From Strigops habroptila (taxonomy: Eukaryota > Chordata > Aves > Psittaciformes > Psittacidae), in the NCBI RefSeq assembly GCF_004027225.2, contig NC_044277.2:98949552-99013551 (forward strand): a stretch of 64,000 nt of DNA. Direction: 5' to 3'. This document shows positions 12,361 to 26,300 of this stretch, piece after piece (position 1 is the stretch's first letter; the number at the start of each line of letters is the position of its first letter). The position numbers and the translations under genes are program-made. The notes beneath the pieces are model-generated. The model was given only the letters and a program-made list of their open reading frames with translations, did not search any database and was not told the origin of the DNA.

Positions 12361-15300
12361 TTTTCACCCTGAAGTGGTAGACAGGTAATCATATGGAGGT
12401 TTTAATGTTAGGAGCCAACCAATAAGAGCTATTCAAAAGATTTCGCTCTTGTTGAATCTGAATTCAGATTGTATCCTTGGTTTAGCCTCCAACGGCAAAA
12501 GAAAATTCTTTGATCATAATTCAGATTAAAATTACTCCAAATGTATTTGAATCAACTGCTGTTTCATCCAGTTATGGGTAGAAAGGCTGGTTCTGACTTA
12601 CACTAAGGCATCTTTCTGCAAAGAAAGGGAGCCTATGAGGGAGCACAGTTATTATGTCCAGACTGGGACTAAGGCTGAAAATCCCTAAACTGAAAAAAGC
12701 CTGGATGTCTTGAGCTGTCATTTATCTCATCAGTGTCACTGTGACACAGATAGTTTCATGTAATTTTTTCTCCACAACAGGTTGAGTTTGGAGAATGTAC
12801 AAATTTACTAGATACTTGCCTGTCTTACTGTTGAAATTCACTTATGTTACAGGGCACAAAAATGTCTGAACTGATATTTGAAGCCACTATGCAAAACAGA
12901 AACACACAGCTAATCTTGGTGCTTTCAAGTTACAAAAACAGAGAAAACCACAGGTGAAACCGCTAATTTTCTTCATCATTTCAAAACTTTAGCACCAAGG
13001 GACTAATTCAAAGCCTACCAAATGGAAAGCAATGGAAAGCTTTGTATTGAGGTCAGTGGGGTTTAGATCAAGCCTCAGAAGGCAGCTGACAGCTGCAATG
13101 ACCCTCAGGTGAACTTCATGCTCTGGTTGAAACATCCATACTTGCCATGACTGCCTGCCCATTGCATTGTGCCTTTGCTCAGCTTTGGTTCTCCTATGCT
13201 GAATTCTTGCTGCCAGCATGCCAGAGAGAGAAGTGTGTGCTTTTCCAATTGCTACAGGCTGCTGCCCAATCACTGGTTTCACCTTCTGAGAGCCCTGCGC
13301 TCAAAATTCATAGCCGCTGAATCACACCCATGACCTCAGCTCCTGCACCAAAGACGTAAGGACTGGGGAATTCCTCTGCCTAGGAAAGGAAACAGTGGAG
13401 TCTCCATAGTTTTGTTCCTGGGGAGTGCTAGGGCTGTCATTCCAATTTATGGACAGTATCAGAAAAGGAAACAGTGAGGTGTCTGCTCTTCTCCCAAACA
13501 CCAGTCATACTATTGTGCATGTAGAGTTAACTTGCCATTTTCTGAGCTCAAAGAATATGAAAATATTAATTGATCAAATGAAAATATCTTACACTATATG
13601 CTAATACTTTTTTCCATATGTTATAATAATAACAGTTATTTAACTGTTTAGCAATTGAACTACTTAGTCAAAAATATTAACAATAACTGCTAGAAAGAAA
13701 ATATTATCTGCCCAGTGGACAGTGAGTGTCTAAGGGACATGTGGATACTAAATCTTGCAAGTTGATTAGCTCTTTTACTTCCCTTTGTCTTCTAATATTA
13801 GCTGTTTTGCACGACAGTCTGCATTCCTTATAGACTGGTGACAATATGGTGACATTTATACTCCTGGTTATTTGTTTGGAAGAAACTACTTGCAAACATT
13901 GTGACACTTATTCTCAGTTTGCAAGCACTAAAGTAGACGCTGAATACAGTAAGAATGATCACAGTATGAGGACCTGGGCTAAGCCCACTGTAGTGAAAGG
14001 AAAGAATCCCATTGTCTTCAGATCTGAAGAAGCCATCAAAGCTTCAACATATTCTTCTGAGGTTGCCTTTTATTGCCTAAACTCACAGTTATCTTGCCTG
14101 AACTTGCTGCTGGTTCAAAGCTATCTATGTTGTCTTGTTATTGTGAAAAAGAGACAGACCTTCCAGGAAAGTATTGGTAGATGGTTTGTTATCTCCTGCT
14201 TATGTACTTCATTTATAACATCTAGAAAGAAGAAGGAGCTCCTAAGTCAAGAAGCAAACTTCACTTGGATTAATGCTGTACGACTTTTAATACTAAAGCC
14301 TTGAGGGCAACGTAAACTCAAAATTCTATTTAACTGTGATTGTCACTCAAACCTAAAGCCAGGGAAGAATTTTGTCCAGAAATAGATGTAAGTTCCCTTT
14401 TTTAACAGACTGAGCATTTGCATTATTGATTCAGGAATCATGATAAAAACTGAAACTGCAAGTGAAAAAAAAAAAATCTCAGGAAGATATTTTTTGTGTT
14501 ATTTATATGAACTATGGTAAATTAAAGCCTAACCTTCAATGCAGAAGTAGAATGCTTTTTGTGAACAACATTCTAAACCCATGGTCAGAAATACAGGTTT
14601 GTTGGTCCTGCCTTGAGTGGAAGGTGGACCAGTTATCCTTTGTAGGTCTAGGTCTCTTTTAACCTGTGTCATGCTAGGAGTAGTCAGAGGCTTTCTGTAT
14701 GTGTGCAACTCATTCATTTAGCAGTCCATTCTCAATTTCCCTGCTGGTAAAGTGGAAGAGACACTTACCTACTTACTGAAGAGCAAACCTCCAAGAGTTC
14801 TCAGGAGATAATTTTAAGAAAGGGATACTAAGGATGTTCCTTCAATTTAACTGTTCCAGAGAATCTTCCTTTTGATTTGTTCTTGGCATCATTCAGATAG
14901 ATGGAAGAATGTTTTAAAATTAGATCCCTTTTAGGCTTTAAGGATTGTTCATCTCAGCATAAAGGTTGTGCTCATGCTCAGACATGCCCTATTAAGGATA
15001 TTGTGGTTTTGTGCTGTCTGAGCTGCCTCTAAAATATATTCAGTGTCTACATGGGGCATTTAGATCTGACACAAAGCCTACAGCAGAGAGGCAGTTAAAA
15101 GGGATATGAGGTCCCAGTGGGACCTCATGTAGCACTAGTGATCGAAGCTGAGCTCCACATCTCTGTGTGACCTGTTTATCTTCTTTGCACACAGTCCTTG
15201 GAAATCTGAGGCTGTTTTAGTACTAGGCCTTTAATGTTGAAATATTTAGTGCACCCTCTAGGTCCTCAAGCTCCACTTCAGAAAGATGCAGCTCTCCCAG

Positions 15301-17820
15301 AGGTCCTTGTACCATGTTCGTGAGTCCTGTGCAGATGTCCTGGTTATTTCATAGTCTCCACCGCATATGTGTATTTGGGAAGTGACATCTTGCCTGTAGT
15401 CAGTTTAGTTGCTGTGGCCTGAGGACAAAATTCAGGTCATCAGCTGGTAGAGATCTATTTTAAGATCATCTGTATTACTCTACAGGATCTATCTGACTGC
15501 ACTGAGTAGTTCTCCAATGACTATAATGGGAACTTGCATACTCAGCTCACATGAACACACCAGCATTGAAGACAGCTGGTGCTAGAGCTCTGAACCAGTG
15601 TCTATAATCCACCCTAGCCATTATCAATTCATTTCACCTCCCACTTTAACAGCTCTGCTTCACACTTGGTATCTGTATCTAGCCAATAAATTCTAAAACA
15701 GATCATCCAAATTTCCCTCTGAATGTGCCTGCCTCTTTTTGTTGAAGAGGCCCAGAAAACCAGTCTAGGCTTAAAATTTTCCTTTTAGTGGGCTAACATT
15801 AGCTGAAATGAAATCCCAGCTCAAATACACAGGGATGTTATGAACATTAGTTCATATTTCACCAATAATAATCTGTAGCTTAACTCTAGGGAAAATTTAA
15901 ACAGAAGATGTTAGAGATTTATAGATATCTAGGTGAAGGGTTATAAAATGCATGTGTGTGTGTAGGCTGTGGGCGTGCATACTTTAATATATATGAATGT
16001 GCACATATTTATCTATACCTGTATATTTATATAGGCAAAGAAGAATGAATACTTTCCATATAGTGCATTCAATGCAATGAGCAGATTTTAGAACCAGAGG
16101 GATTTGTTATGACCATCTAGTCTGGTGTTAAATACAAGATCACATGTAGATACATCGGAACATAAGCAAAAATATTGTCCGTTTCATCATTTCTGTCTTC
16201 TGTGTAGCAATGCTGGCTCCCCAACTTGATCTGTAGTGATGATGCCTGTGCCGTTGCAGACAGGAAGGAGGAGAGAGAGGTGATAAATGTGGAATTGAGA
16301 GGTGGAGAGCCTTGGCTCCTCACACTTGGAGTGAGTCACCTGGCATGGAAGAGCTATCATGCTCCCAGTGTAGAGGCAGGAAGCCTTCCATAAATACATA
16401 AGCAGCAGTAGAGTCTGGCTGGGATCAGACCAGGACTTTAGGCTGCTGCTGTCTGCTTTGGTGGTTCTTATGCATATGCATGCTCTGTTGTTGCGGGATG
16501 ACTACATATATGTGCTTCTTGAAGCAGACTGAACCTTTTGCAGCCTGGTGTTTCTTGTTATTCAAACGTTTGTTTTTCTTTCTATGTCCTACCTACAAGT
16601 AGTCACACAACTTAACTAAAGCTTGTTGAAGGTCAGCCTAGTGTTGAAAGTGTCTCTGAAGAAGAAGCAAGGTCTATCACAGTGACCTTGACTGAGCCAG
16701 GCTGGTTTAGGAATCCAGCAGTTCAAAGAGGTGCAGGGAAAGATTATCAAAACCAGGTACTTTGGCTTCATTCACCCATGGCTGCTGAGATACTTCTCCA
16801 AATCCAGCCCTTAATCTCTCTGATCACCAGTTCATCTCATCTGTAAAACAAGATAAAACTAATGCTGCCTTTCCCTGTCTAAAATGCAACGTGATCAAAG
16901 CAGTAGCTGTCTCTCACGTCTGTGCACATTTGTCTGCATGGAGTCACGTATGTGCGAGTGGTTTTGACATGCTCTATGTATATATTTTTATGTATGGGGC
17001 CTCTTAGGGAACAATGACTATTACAAACAAGCATGACTCAGCTGACTTTTTAAATCTTTCTGGTTTACGTATGGAGCACTGGGACATCTGATCAGCCTTC
17101 CAACACCTTGGGAAGATCAATATATGTACTTTAAATGACTTCTAGATGGGAAAAAGAAGTGCACTGAATACATGTATGTTCATAACCACCTATATGCAAG
17201 CAGGGAAGGTAATCCGGGGAGCTGTGATTCCTGTTGCACGGAGAGCTGCTCTTCCTCAGGAGTGTCAGGATGGACAGTGACAAGCTGAGGACACGCTGGG
17301 TCACTGCTATCTTGTCTGGTGAAGCCAGTGTGACTCCACATTGAGTCCATGGGTGCCAGTATCAGAGCCCACAGCGGAAGCAGATGGGCAGCTTGATCCT
17401 TGTGTCAAGAGCGGGGAGCAAAAACACACCATTTGCCACCTTCCTGGGATCCAGAGGGCCAGGCACAGAGCCGAATGTCTCAATACATCCCTCCATGCTG
17501 ACAGCATCCTCAAGACTTGGCTTTCACCCTCCTGTCTGTAAGGTCTGGCGTTACGTATCACCTGCCAAACGACAGAGTGGAAGGCCTTGCTGCCTCTGGA
17601 AAAACACTCAGCGAGTGAAGGTGCTTGGGACAGGGTGTTCCTGCCATCAGGAACTCCTGGGCAGATTGTTAATCCTCTCTGACTGTGCTGTAGGCGCTGC
17701 TTTGCTGAGGGAAGAGTAGAAAGATCAAGCAAATTCAACCTAAAATCTCAGAGCCAGTCCACCTTCAAAACTGCTGATTACAACTGAGTAGGTAGAGAGT
17801 TTGCTGGTCATCTTCCCCCC
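12361..17820. other. Non-coding stretch with one perfect hairpin
   Basis: No gene recognised. It includes a perfect 10-bp stem-loop at 15106-15128 and a short TG tract at about 15954-15963. The plus-strand open frame at 13846-14304 (152 codons) has no recognisable domain and AT-rich composition like its surroundings. Confidence 0.55.
15106..15128. repeat. Perfect inverted repeat, 10-bp arms
   Basis: Left arm ATGAGGTCCC (15106-15115), loop AGT, right arm GGGACCTCAT (15119-15128). The arms are exact reverse complements. No transcript or element boundary is recognisable around it. Confidence 0.9.
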
Positions 17821-17945
17821 CTCCTTTTTTTTTTTTTTCCAGACAACATAATATTAGAGTTTCATTTTTAAAAAAACAATAAGAAAGAAGGAAAAAGTAA
17901 AATGGAAAGAAGGAAAAAGGAAAAATTTAAAAATGGAAAACTGTG
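17821..17945. repeat. T-run and purine-rich low-complexity tract
   Basis: A pyrimidine tract (17815-17840) is followed by repeated GAAAGAAGGAAAAA-like purine sequence to about 17940. This is a simple, strand-asymmetric repeat. Confidence 0.8.
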
Positions 17946-20900
17946 CATTATTATTTTGTTATAGAAAAACATATCCCCTTTTTGCTACTAGTAGAAAAAA
18001 TGTCACAATAAATACCAAGAAGTACCATAAATTGAGGACAGCAGGAAGGAAGGGTGCCAGCAAGCAAGCTGCGACAAGTGGAGAAGTGATTGCATGGGGA
18101 AGAAGTTGTTTCAGAGCTTCATGGAACTGCAGGTCAGAGGTGGTGGCTCAGTGCTCAAGTGCCTCTCCTTGGATAAGATTGGTTGTCACATTTCATCAAA
18201 TACCCTGTACTAAACCCAAAGTATCTCAGCTATCAGGGCTGATATTCATGTGCCTTAATTGTCCACAGGCAAACAACCGTTCATCAGCAGAATCACCACC
18301 TCTGGAGGTGTCTGCTTTCCCCTCCTGACTGCTGTGAGAGCTCCGAGTGACTATAACCCTCATTCAAACACTTTAGTTTGGTGCCCAAGATAGATGAGAC
18401 GAATCTGGGATCAGAAAACTTAGTGACAAACACAGCAAAGGAACAGGAAACCAAGAGGATTGAAGTATGAATAACACCTGTTTGTATGAGGGATTTGGCT
18501 CAGCAAGAAATGTCCAGGAGTCCTTCACAAGGGCACCATCATCCAGATGTTAGAAGAAAGAAACACCCTTTTTTCACTCTTGCTTCTCTCCTCCCCATGT
18601 AGCAATTTAACCTGTGGAAGAGTTCTCCTAGTCTCAGATCAGGCTATAAACGAGCAAGACATCCGAAGCTGGTGATATGCATACAAGCTGCACAGTTAAA
18701 AGTTATTATTTGACATAGTGAACCCCTAGTGCTCATTTTTTTCTTTGCTGGGAGACAAAAGAAAACAGGAATAAGCAAAAGGCAATATTTACATTTTTGG
18801 TTTATTCTGGACCAGACGACATATATTCTCCTCTTTTATAAAAGTCAATATTTCAGCAACTGGTTTATTCATACTGGTTAGCAGGTAGGTGCATGATTAT
18901 GTGGTAATTTAGCCTAATCCTGAAGGAAAGAGTTTGAGGCTGAACAAAGCAGAAAACAAAAATGTTGACCAAGAAACAAAGAGAAAGTGTAAGTGGAAAA
19001 TAGAGGAAAGTGTGGTTAGACATAATGCAATACTTTGTTGAACTGTGGTCTGTCAGACTCTCAGAACTTCAAGTACTCGGATGTTAGTGAGCTCTGTGCC
19101 TTACTGGGTCCTAGGGTACATGCTCTTATCCATTAGCATTCAAAATAAAGTCATAACTTTTGGCTCATTTGCATGGAAAAAAACTTTCATGATCCTACAG
19201 CTGTTCTCACCCCAGTATTTGTAGTTTTATTACTCAAATATCAACTTTTGTTCACTGTCCAAGTGCAATGAAAACATAATATTTAAATATAAGCCCATTT
19301 ACTTTTCAAGTATTTTTCCTGTCCAAAAAATTCCTAGTAATTTGTGTCTAATTCAGGCCCTGAACTCATTATTCATCTCTTCTGTGTGCCTATTCATATT
19401 AATAGGTGCTAATTCTACCCTTGTGACATCATCACTGTTCCTAAGGCAACTGACTGTGATGTCAGAAACACAAGACAATGGCCTCTGGTTATGAATAAGC
19501 AAACGGGAAGAATGAGTAATGAATTAATTGAAAGACTCATAGACTGTAGCAAAATATCTCAGGATCCAAACTTCCCACAAATGTTTTAACATACATTACC
19601 AGCTTAATTTTCAACAGATTAGGTACTGGCTGGGTGCACTGGGTGTGGGTCATTTGTGCGTGTGTGTGTTGGAATCTTGACGGATAATGTTATGTTAGGT
19701 GAATAGTATTTAGTCATGCTGTGCTCTAATGGCTGTCATCTCATGAGCTTTAAAGTATTTAGTTTCATAACTGAATAAAACATTCTCTTATCCAAGTCTG
19801 GGGCAAAGATATCAGTGTAGCCTTGTTTTTTCTGGTTTTCTGGTTTGTTTGGGGTTTTTTTGGTTTGGTTTGGTTTTTTAAAAAAAAAGAATAAAGAGAA
19901 AAGGCAGAAAGATCTACTTGCTTATCTAGTCCAATGTCCTTGGTAATGTAAATAGTGTGTTACACTACATAAGTTGAATGTAGTTGCTTTGAATATAGTT
20001 TCTTTCCTTGAGAGAAAATTTCACCATGGGGCAGCTAGTGGGGAAGATGTTTTCTTCTCCTTGCTTTCCATGTAGATTATCTGATTTTTTCTTTTAATTT
20101 ATTTCTTTTGCTTAATCTTAATTAACCCCATGCATTGATTTTGGTGCTTATCACTTCACCAGATAATTCCCTGTGCAATCTTTGCTCCTTTTTCACTAGA
20201 CCCAACAGAAGATCCACAAAATTATTCATGACCTTAGCTGATATTTTGGGATTGTTTATTTAAAACGTAGGTTCCTCATACATAACTTTTCCTCCCTAAC
20301 TTTTCCCCCCTTAATTCACATAATCTCCACACATCTACTTCTGGGTTCTTACCTATGGAGCCTAACTCGAAGGGCTTCCAGTCACTATTTTCAGGTGCAG
20401 TGGTCTGGGAGGTCTCTGCCATCTGAAATAAAGCAAAAAATGTTGCAAAGGGAGGATAGCCCCATCTCTAGGGCCAGTCTGCTGTGCATGCTTTGAAAAA
20501 TTGTTCTGAAATTAACCCCTCGATTTTCCTTCCCAGGCTTTGTTTTCCACAGGAGAACCAGCTTCACAACACTGTCTACTTTGAAAGGTCTTGAAATAGA
20601 AGCAAAGAAACCCTAGGCAGAAAATGAAACATCAGCTCATGGTTCCTTTGGACAACTGTTTAAAAAAAAAAAAAAAAAACCCAAAAAAAACCAACCCAGA
20701 AACTCCCATGACTGCCAACAAGCTGTTTTACAATACCTAGACATGCCAGAAAAAGGGTCGAAGTTCTGCCGGAATACAGATGGCCTACTGGGCTAGTATG
20801 GTTAAAGCATGCCAGTTTCTGTAGCCAACAGCACAGAAGGGAGTGATTTGGCTAACATTATGGCCATCTGCCTCTAAGTCCTCAGCCCAAATGACCGGAT

Positions 20901-23329
20901 ACCCACTGCAGCTGAATCAACAGTGCAAGTGCACAGCAGTGCTGAAATTTATAGTGCTGGATCTGTATCAAGGTGCTTCAAAATGGTGATCTGGAATGGA
21001 AAGTCAAAGATAGATGGGCCAGATGCTGGTGAGATCCCTGAAATGCTATAAAGACAGTTGTCTTCCCTGTGTATCTCTCTACCCACCTACTAGGAATATT
21101 TTCCGGTATTGTTTACAGTAATTCTCTGTTGATATGCACATTCACACTCAAAACAATAATACTAATAAATTAAAAAAAAAAAAAAAGGTAAGGAAGAAAC
21201 CCCAAATCCTGAAGCAAAATTCATTGTAAAATGAAAACTGAACTAAGCTCAAAACAAGTGAAATGAGTCTAAGCTCAAAAAGCAATATTAGGATGTTGTA
21301 GTGATCCAAGATAGTGATTCAAGATGTTTTTCTTGTGGTGTGTTTCTTGGTTTGCTTTGGTTTGGTATACTTTCATTTCATTATTCTGGAAGGTCTATAT
21401 ATGTAATTCATCCCAGTTTAGAATAAGATACCAGATACAGTTAGGCTAGGAGACATCTGAATGAGGATGGGATGTCCAAGGTGGAGTTTTGTACATCTGA
21501 AATAACCAATCTACTTGTCCTCTGTGGTCCCTTAAGGCCTTGGGATCAGTTAGAGAAGCCCAGCACTCAACAATTGTTCTGTAAAGCAAATTCTTCTGCC
21601 TTTAGGATGGAAGAGTTTGGAGTGGCTAGTTTCTCTGGGGACATTTATACTCCTGAAGTTTAAAATTTGGAAAAAAACTCCCACCTCTCAATCTAAAAAT
21701 ACTTTATCACACTTTTGAAAAGTAATTACTAGAGAGGTGAGACAGATTGTTCAGCAATCCTGTGGTTATTTCTGAGATTTTTTTTTTAAATGTCCTCAAA
21801 TCTGGCCAAAATAATCTCGAAGCAACTTACTTCATTAAGAATGTATGTATGTGTAGACATACCAGCTCAAACCAAAAAGGTCTTTCGGAAGAGACCCATA
21901 TGAGATGCCTAAAAATAAACATAAGGGAAATTTTCCTCCCATATTCTCTTTGATCTTCTATGGGAATGGCTGAGGGAATTTCATGAGAACCAGAGCAGCT
22001 GACTTTAGACATCTTTGTTTTCAAATGTCAAAATATTTGTTCAGAATTCTTTTTTATGTTTAAAGAACTCACTTTTCATTCTCAAAATCTGTCAAAAGCA
22101 ACAGTGGAAGTAACACTGGAGAATTACTTTTTAGGGAATTTTGCCTTATAGGAGAAAAACTATTTGAATGCAATTTTGCGGCCTGTTCTTAGAATTACCA
22201 GAGGGAAAGCCTATTTAAATACACAGCATAACTTTTCAAGTTTCTAAATTGATCAGATTATGGTTTCAATAGATTTAAAATACTGATGTAACAACACGGG
22301 ATGACTACCCATACACCCATGTATTAATCCTGTCTGACACATTATTTGCCAGTATTTTGGCGTTATGTTTAATCAAAAACTAGGTAACATCAGGAACAAC
22401 TCAGAAAGTTATGTGGTGCATGTAATATGGCTGAACAACTTTAGAGAAATAAAATTTTGAGGTGATTCCCATATAAAAAAGTTTCAGCTACAAGTCTCAT
22501 TATGGATGTTAAGAAATGAACATTCTTCACGGCGTTTCTTTTACTGGGACATTCTGCAAGTGTTACAGTAAAGCTAGAAACCATGACGATGCAGCTGCTG
22601 ATTATTTTATGTGAAACTACTGCTCCTATGTTTAAAAAAAAAACATACTCTGAAGAAATGAGAGGGGATGGAGTTCATAGATTATAAATTTACAAGATTA
22701 TAAAATGAAGGAAGCAAAACTGGCATACAGCTCTTCCAGGGTCTGTCTTGCATTTGTTCCTCAAAGCAAAGATGAAAAGCAAATTATTGTTTTATTTATT
22801 TATTTGATGCAAGGGCATGTGTCTGTGATATCTGGAGCCACTTGGATTTTCTGTAACAATTTCAGTGGACATCAAATAACGCTCTGCTTGAATTCAGGAC
22901 ATTTGTGTGCAGCCAGGCTGTGCTGGTGGCAGAGGCGCTTTGCAGATAGGTAACATACACCTAGGTATGAGGTACCTACACCTAGGTATGATAATTTCTA
23001 CTGGGGCTGTGTTGGATCTAAAGACCAAAGGGAGTTGCAGTATTATATCAATTTTCTCATGTGAGGTCTGCTCATGAAAGAGATTAGGAAGCCCTGTTCT
23101 GGGGGAAATTGGTCTTTCACTGTCTTTGTTTTTTGTGGTTTTCACTCAGAACTTTAAGCCCTGAGGGAGCAATGCATAGCTGTATTTACATAATCCAGTT
23201 GTATATTTTGTTCCACAAATTGCTGATTTTATTTTTTGGAATTATGCACTTACATTACTATGTTTCGGGTGTCGCAAAATACTATTAAAGGGGAGGGTTT
23301 TGATGAGTTTTTTTCTTCTTTTTCGTTTC
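17946..23329. other. AT-rich non-coding stretch, no gene seen
   Basis: No exon or repeat family recognised. It includes a GGTTT-rich tract (19836-19880), A runs (20662-20679, 21172-21186) and a two-copy duplication at 22955-22991. Confidence 0.55.
22955..22991. repeat. Two-copy tandem duplication, 21-bp period
   Basis: TACACCTAGGTATGA occurs at 22956-22970 and again at 22977-22991. The intervening GGTACC and the CCTAGG cores also make the patch locally palindromic. Confidence 0.85.
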
Positions 23330-23352
23330 TTTTTTTTTTTTTTTTTTTTTTT
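23330..23352. repeat. Poly-T run, 23 T
   Basis: An uninterrupted T run. No mobile element with a matching 3' end was recognised next to it. Confidence 0.95.
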
Positions 23353-26300
23353 AATGTAAGGCTGCGGTGGGTCCTTCAGGTTCATATTTGGCTCTAAGAG
23401 ATCGATCCCAGTCAGCTCTGATGGACCTAGCTATTTTGGCCAATGGCTACCCTTCCGCTAATTCACTTGTGGGGGAAAAAAAAAAAGTAAAAATAAAAAG
23501 TAAAAACGTTGTATGGTGGTTCTAAAGTCATCACATCCATTGAATTCATCACACACATACACACTGAGAATGGAATTCATCCATCCTTCAGTATCATGAG
23601 TTTGGTTTAAAGTGCTGCATGGATGGGAAAGTTTTATAATCACATTCCCTGGACTGAATTTATGTGGTAAAGATCAGGTTAACCTGGGTATTGCTGGCTG
23701 CCAGAAAACACAGAAAATGCTTTAAGAAGCCAACCTTTCTGCTCTGCCTGAGCTTTAAAATACAGTGTATGTGTGCATGTGTCTATTTATGCAATGAGAG
23801 ACACATTCACACACACATACGCCTCATTTAAATGGAGATATACATGCACACACACTTGCATCAAAATACATCCCTATTGGTAATTTCATTGGCATCAAGG
23901 TACTGATATATGGGATAAATTCAGATGTTTATCTTAATGAATAGGTGAAATCTGTCACTTAATATTTGCAGTAAAAAGGACTTCTTTTCTCTTTTTTTTT
24001 TTTTTTTTTACATGAGTATTTCACACTGGATAAAATGTGGACCAAAATTTGAAAGAAGTGGATACTTACACCAGCAAAACTTCAGTTCCTGTCTTAGCTG
24101 ACTCAGATGCTGAGATTTCCTGTTGTCAACAAATACGTTGAGCTTATATTGGGATGATTCAGAGCAGGAGCCTGGCTAGGTGCTGTGAATTGTCTTTGCT
24201 CTTGCCTGCACTCTTTCCCTGCCTATGCATTAATTGTGGTACAAGACTAGTCAGTGAAAATCTGCTTGCTGAGTATCCAAAGTGTGGAAGATATCTGGTC
24301 ATACCAAGTAGGCTACCAGACCTAGTAAAAAATGGCAAACCTGACGTCATGAACAATTTTAATATTGGCATCTTACTACCAGCTTAGAGTGTTGAAAGCC
24401 AATTCCCTTTTCCTAATGAACTCTTATCTAATATCTTTTCTATTAAGTTCTTGTTCCCTTTTTTAATTTTTTTCCTTTTCTTAATGCTGGTATCTTTCTT
24501 TTTTCTTTGCTACTGAAAAATATTTTTTTTACTACTTAGAAGGTAGATTTTAAGTCAATCAAAAGATGTGATAGCTTCCAAAATTATTTTGAACAGAAAG
24601 TACTTTATGGTTTGGGGTTTTTTTCCTAAAAACTGTAATATTTTTTATCTTAGTATAAGAACAGAAAGCTTTATAGTGATTATATCCTTTCACTGATTTT
24701 GGCATTTTTTGAGTTAATAATATTTTTTGTAAAAAAGAACATATTAAAATAATATATATAAAAATGCTAGTATATTATAAAGTAGAAACTCCCCAAACTA
24801 AAGAGCACAGACCACCAGTAATTCATACAGACCATTGTGGTGGTCCACAAAATAAACATTTTGGAAGGAAGGCAGTAGGGGATCTTAATAGTTTTGTGAG
24901 AAATGGTCCAACAGAAGTTTTCTCTGCTGTTAAGTCTTCATCAAATGGAAAAATTAAATGAACCACTGTATTGCGGCATGGCTGTATGCAGTATTGAGGA
25001 ATTTGTGCTTGCTGAAAGGGTACCAATATTTATTTGACTGCCTCAAAGCAAACTTCTTCATGAGACAGCTTTCTGGGAACTTTCTTAGACTACCATAGGG
25101 GTTTTTTTCAGCCTCTTTTGAGCTGCAAATTTCAGCAGTTATTTCAAAATTAGCTAGTTTGAAATCAGACCTTGTCATGATCAAGAACTTTCAGCAGACT
25201 TAGATTTTGGCCTTAAAGACTTGGAATCACCTGTGTTCACCAAATATACCTAGTTCAGTTCTGTGCTCTACATAAAGACTGTATGTGGTCAATAAACTAA
25301 TCTATGCATTAAGCAGAAGGAATTCAGAAATTAGCAGTGGCTGCCAGATTATGCAGAAACAACAAAGATATAACACAGTGTAATAGCAAGAAATTGAGAG
25401 AAATAATAGCCTGAAAATCTGAGAAGAGTGTGGAACATGAAAGAGGGTGAGCTGTTATTTAGTATATTCATATTAAGTATTCATACAAGGATGATTTGAA
25501 TTAATGGGATGAGAAATGGAAAATTCAGATGGAAGGTTATAAGACCTATAAACACATGAGAGTCTTAGTAGAAGTTTTCAGCATGAGTAATGTATCATCT
25601 GGGATCCTAGAAGCTAGACTGCTTACTGGTGAACTGAACAAGGTCAGAGGGCTCTAAGAGCAAGTGTCACAGCAGAGTTCACATTCATACAGTGGGATTC
25701 CCTTTCTCCCAAGATCAGGTTGACATAATCTATCGTAACGACTGAGAAACTAAAGGCCTAGCAGCCTATACTGATTTCTGCATCCCACACTAGGTGATGC
25801 AAAAGTGAGGGCTTAAGTCTTGCCAATGGACAAAAGTGGATTAACCCTTTTTGTTTTGAAGCTATTTTAGATGTACTCAAAAATAACTGCTGTAGCCTAC
25901 TACAATCACTTTTCTGGATCGCAACACTGTCTATACTTCAGCTCATGGATCAGGGTGCTCCTTGGAGACAAGGCAGGGTGTTATCAGCAAGTCAGTGCAG
26001 GGACATTTATCTCTGCACTGTCACTCACTGCAGAGCTAGTTATCTCTGGACGGGCTGATACTGCCTCTTCTCACCCAGAGAGAGAGGCGATAGTGGTGCT
26101 ATCTCAGAGGCTTTACACCCAGCTCTGGCCTCAGTTAACATCCTCTCTTTGATAGGAAAGGAGGAGGAAGGGCCATGGTGGAGCACAGGCTCTGGTGCCA
26201 GATATAGTCAGCAAAGGAGTTTGGGATGAAGGGGAAGCTGTAAAGCATGATCATCTGGGTGGTTCTCACAGGAGTGGTTGCTTGCTGTATCTATAACAAT

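Noticed and set aside
13846..14304. 152-codon plus-strand open frame
   Set aside because: AT-rich codon use like the surroundings, no domain, no promoter or splice context.
16105..16150. Possible ancient LINE/SINE scrap around 'gaccatctagtctgg'
   Set aside because: The match is a single block of about 15 bases and the rest could not be aligned by eye.
23330..23352. Poly-T runs (also 12197, 23992) as tails of retrocopies
   Set aside because: No adjacent coding or LINE/SINE sequence and no target-site repeat could be recognised, so they are listed as simple repeats only.
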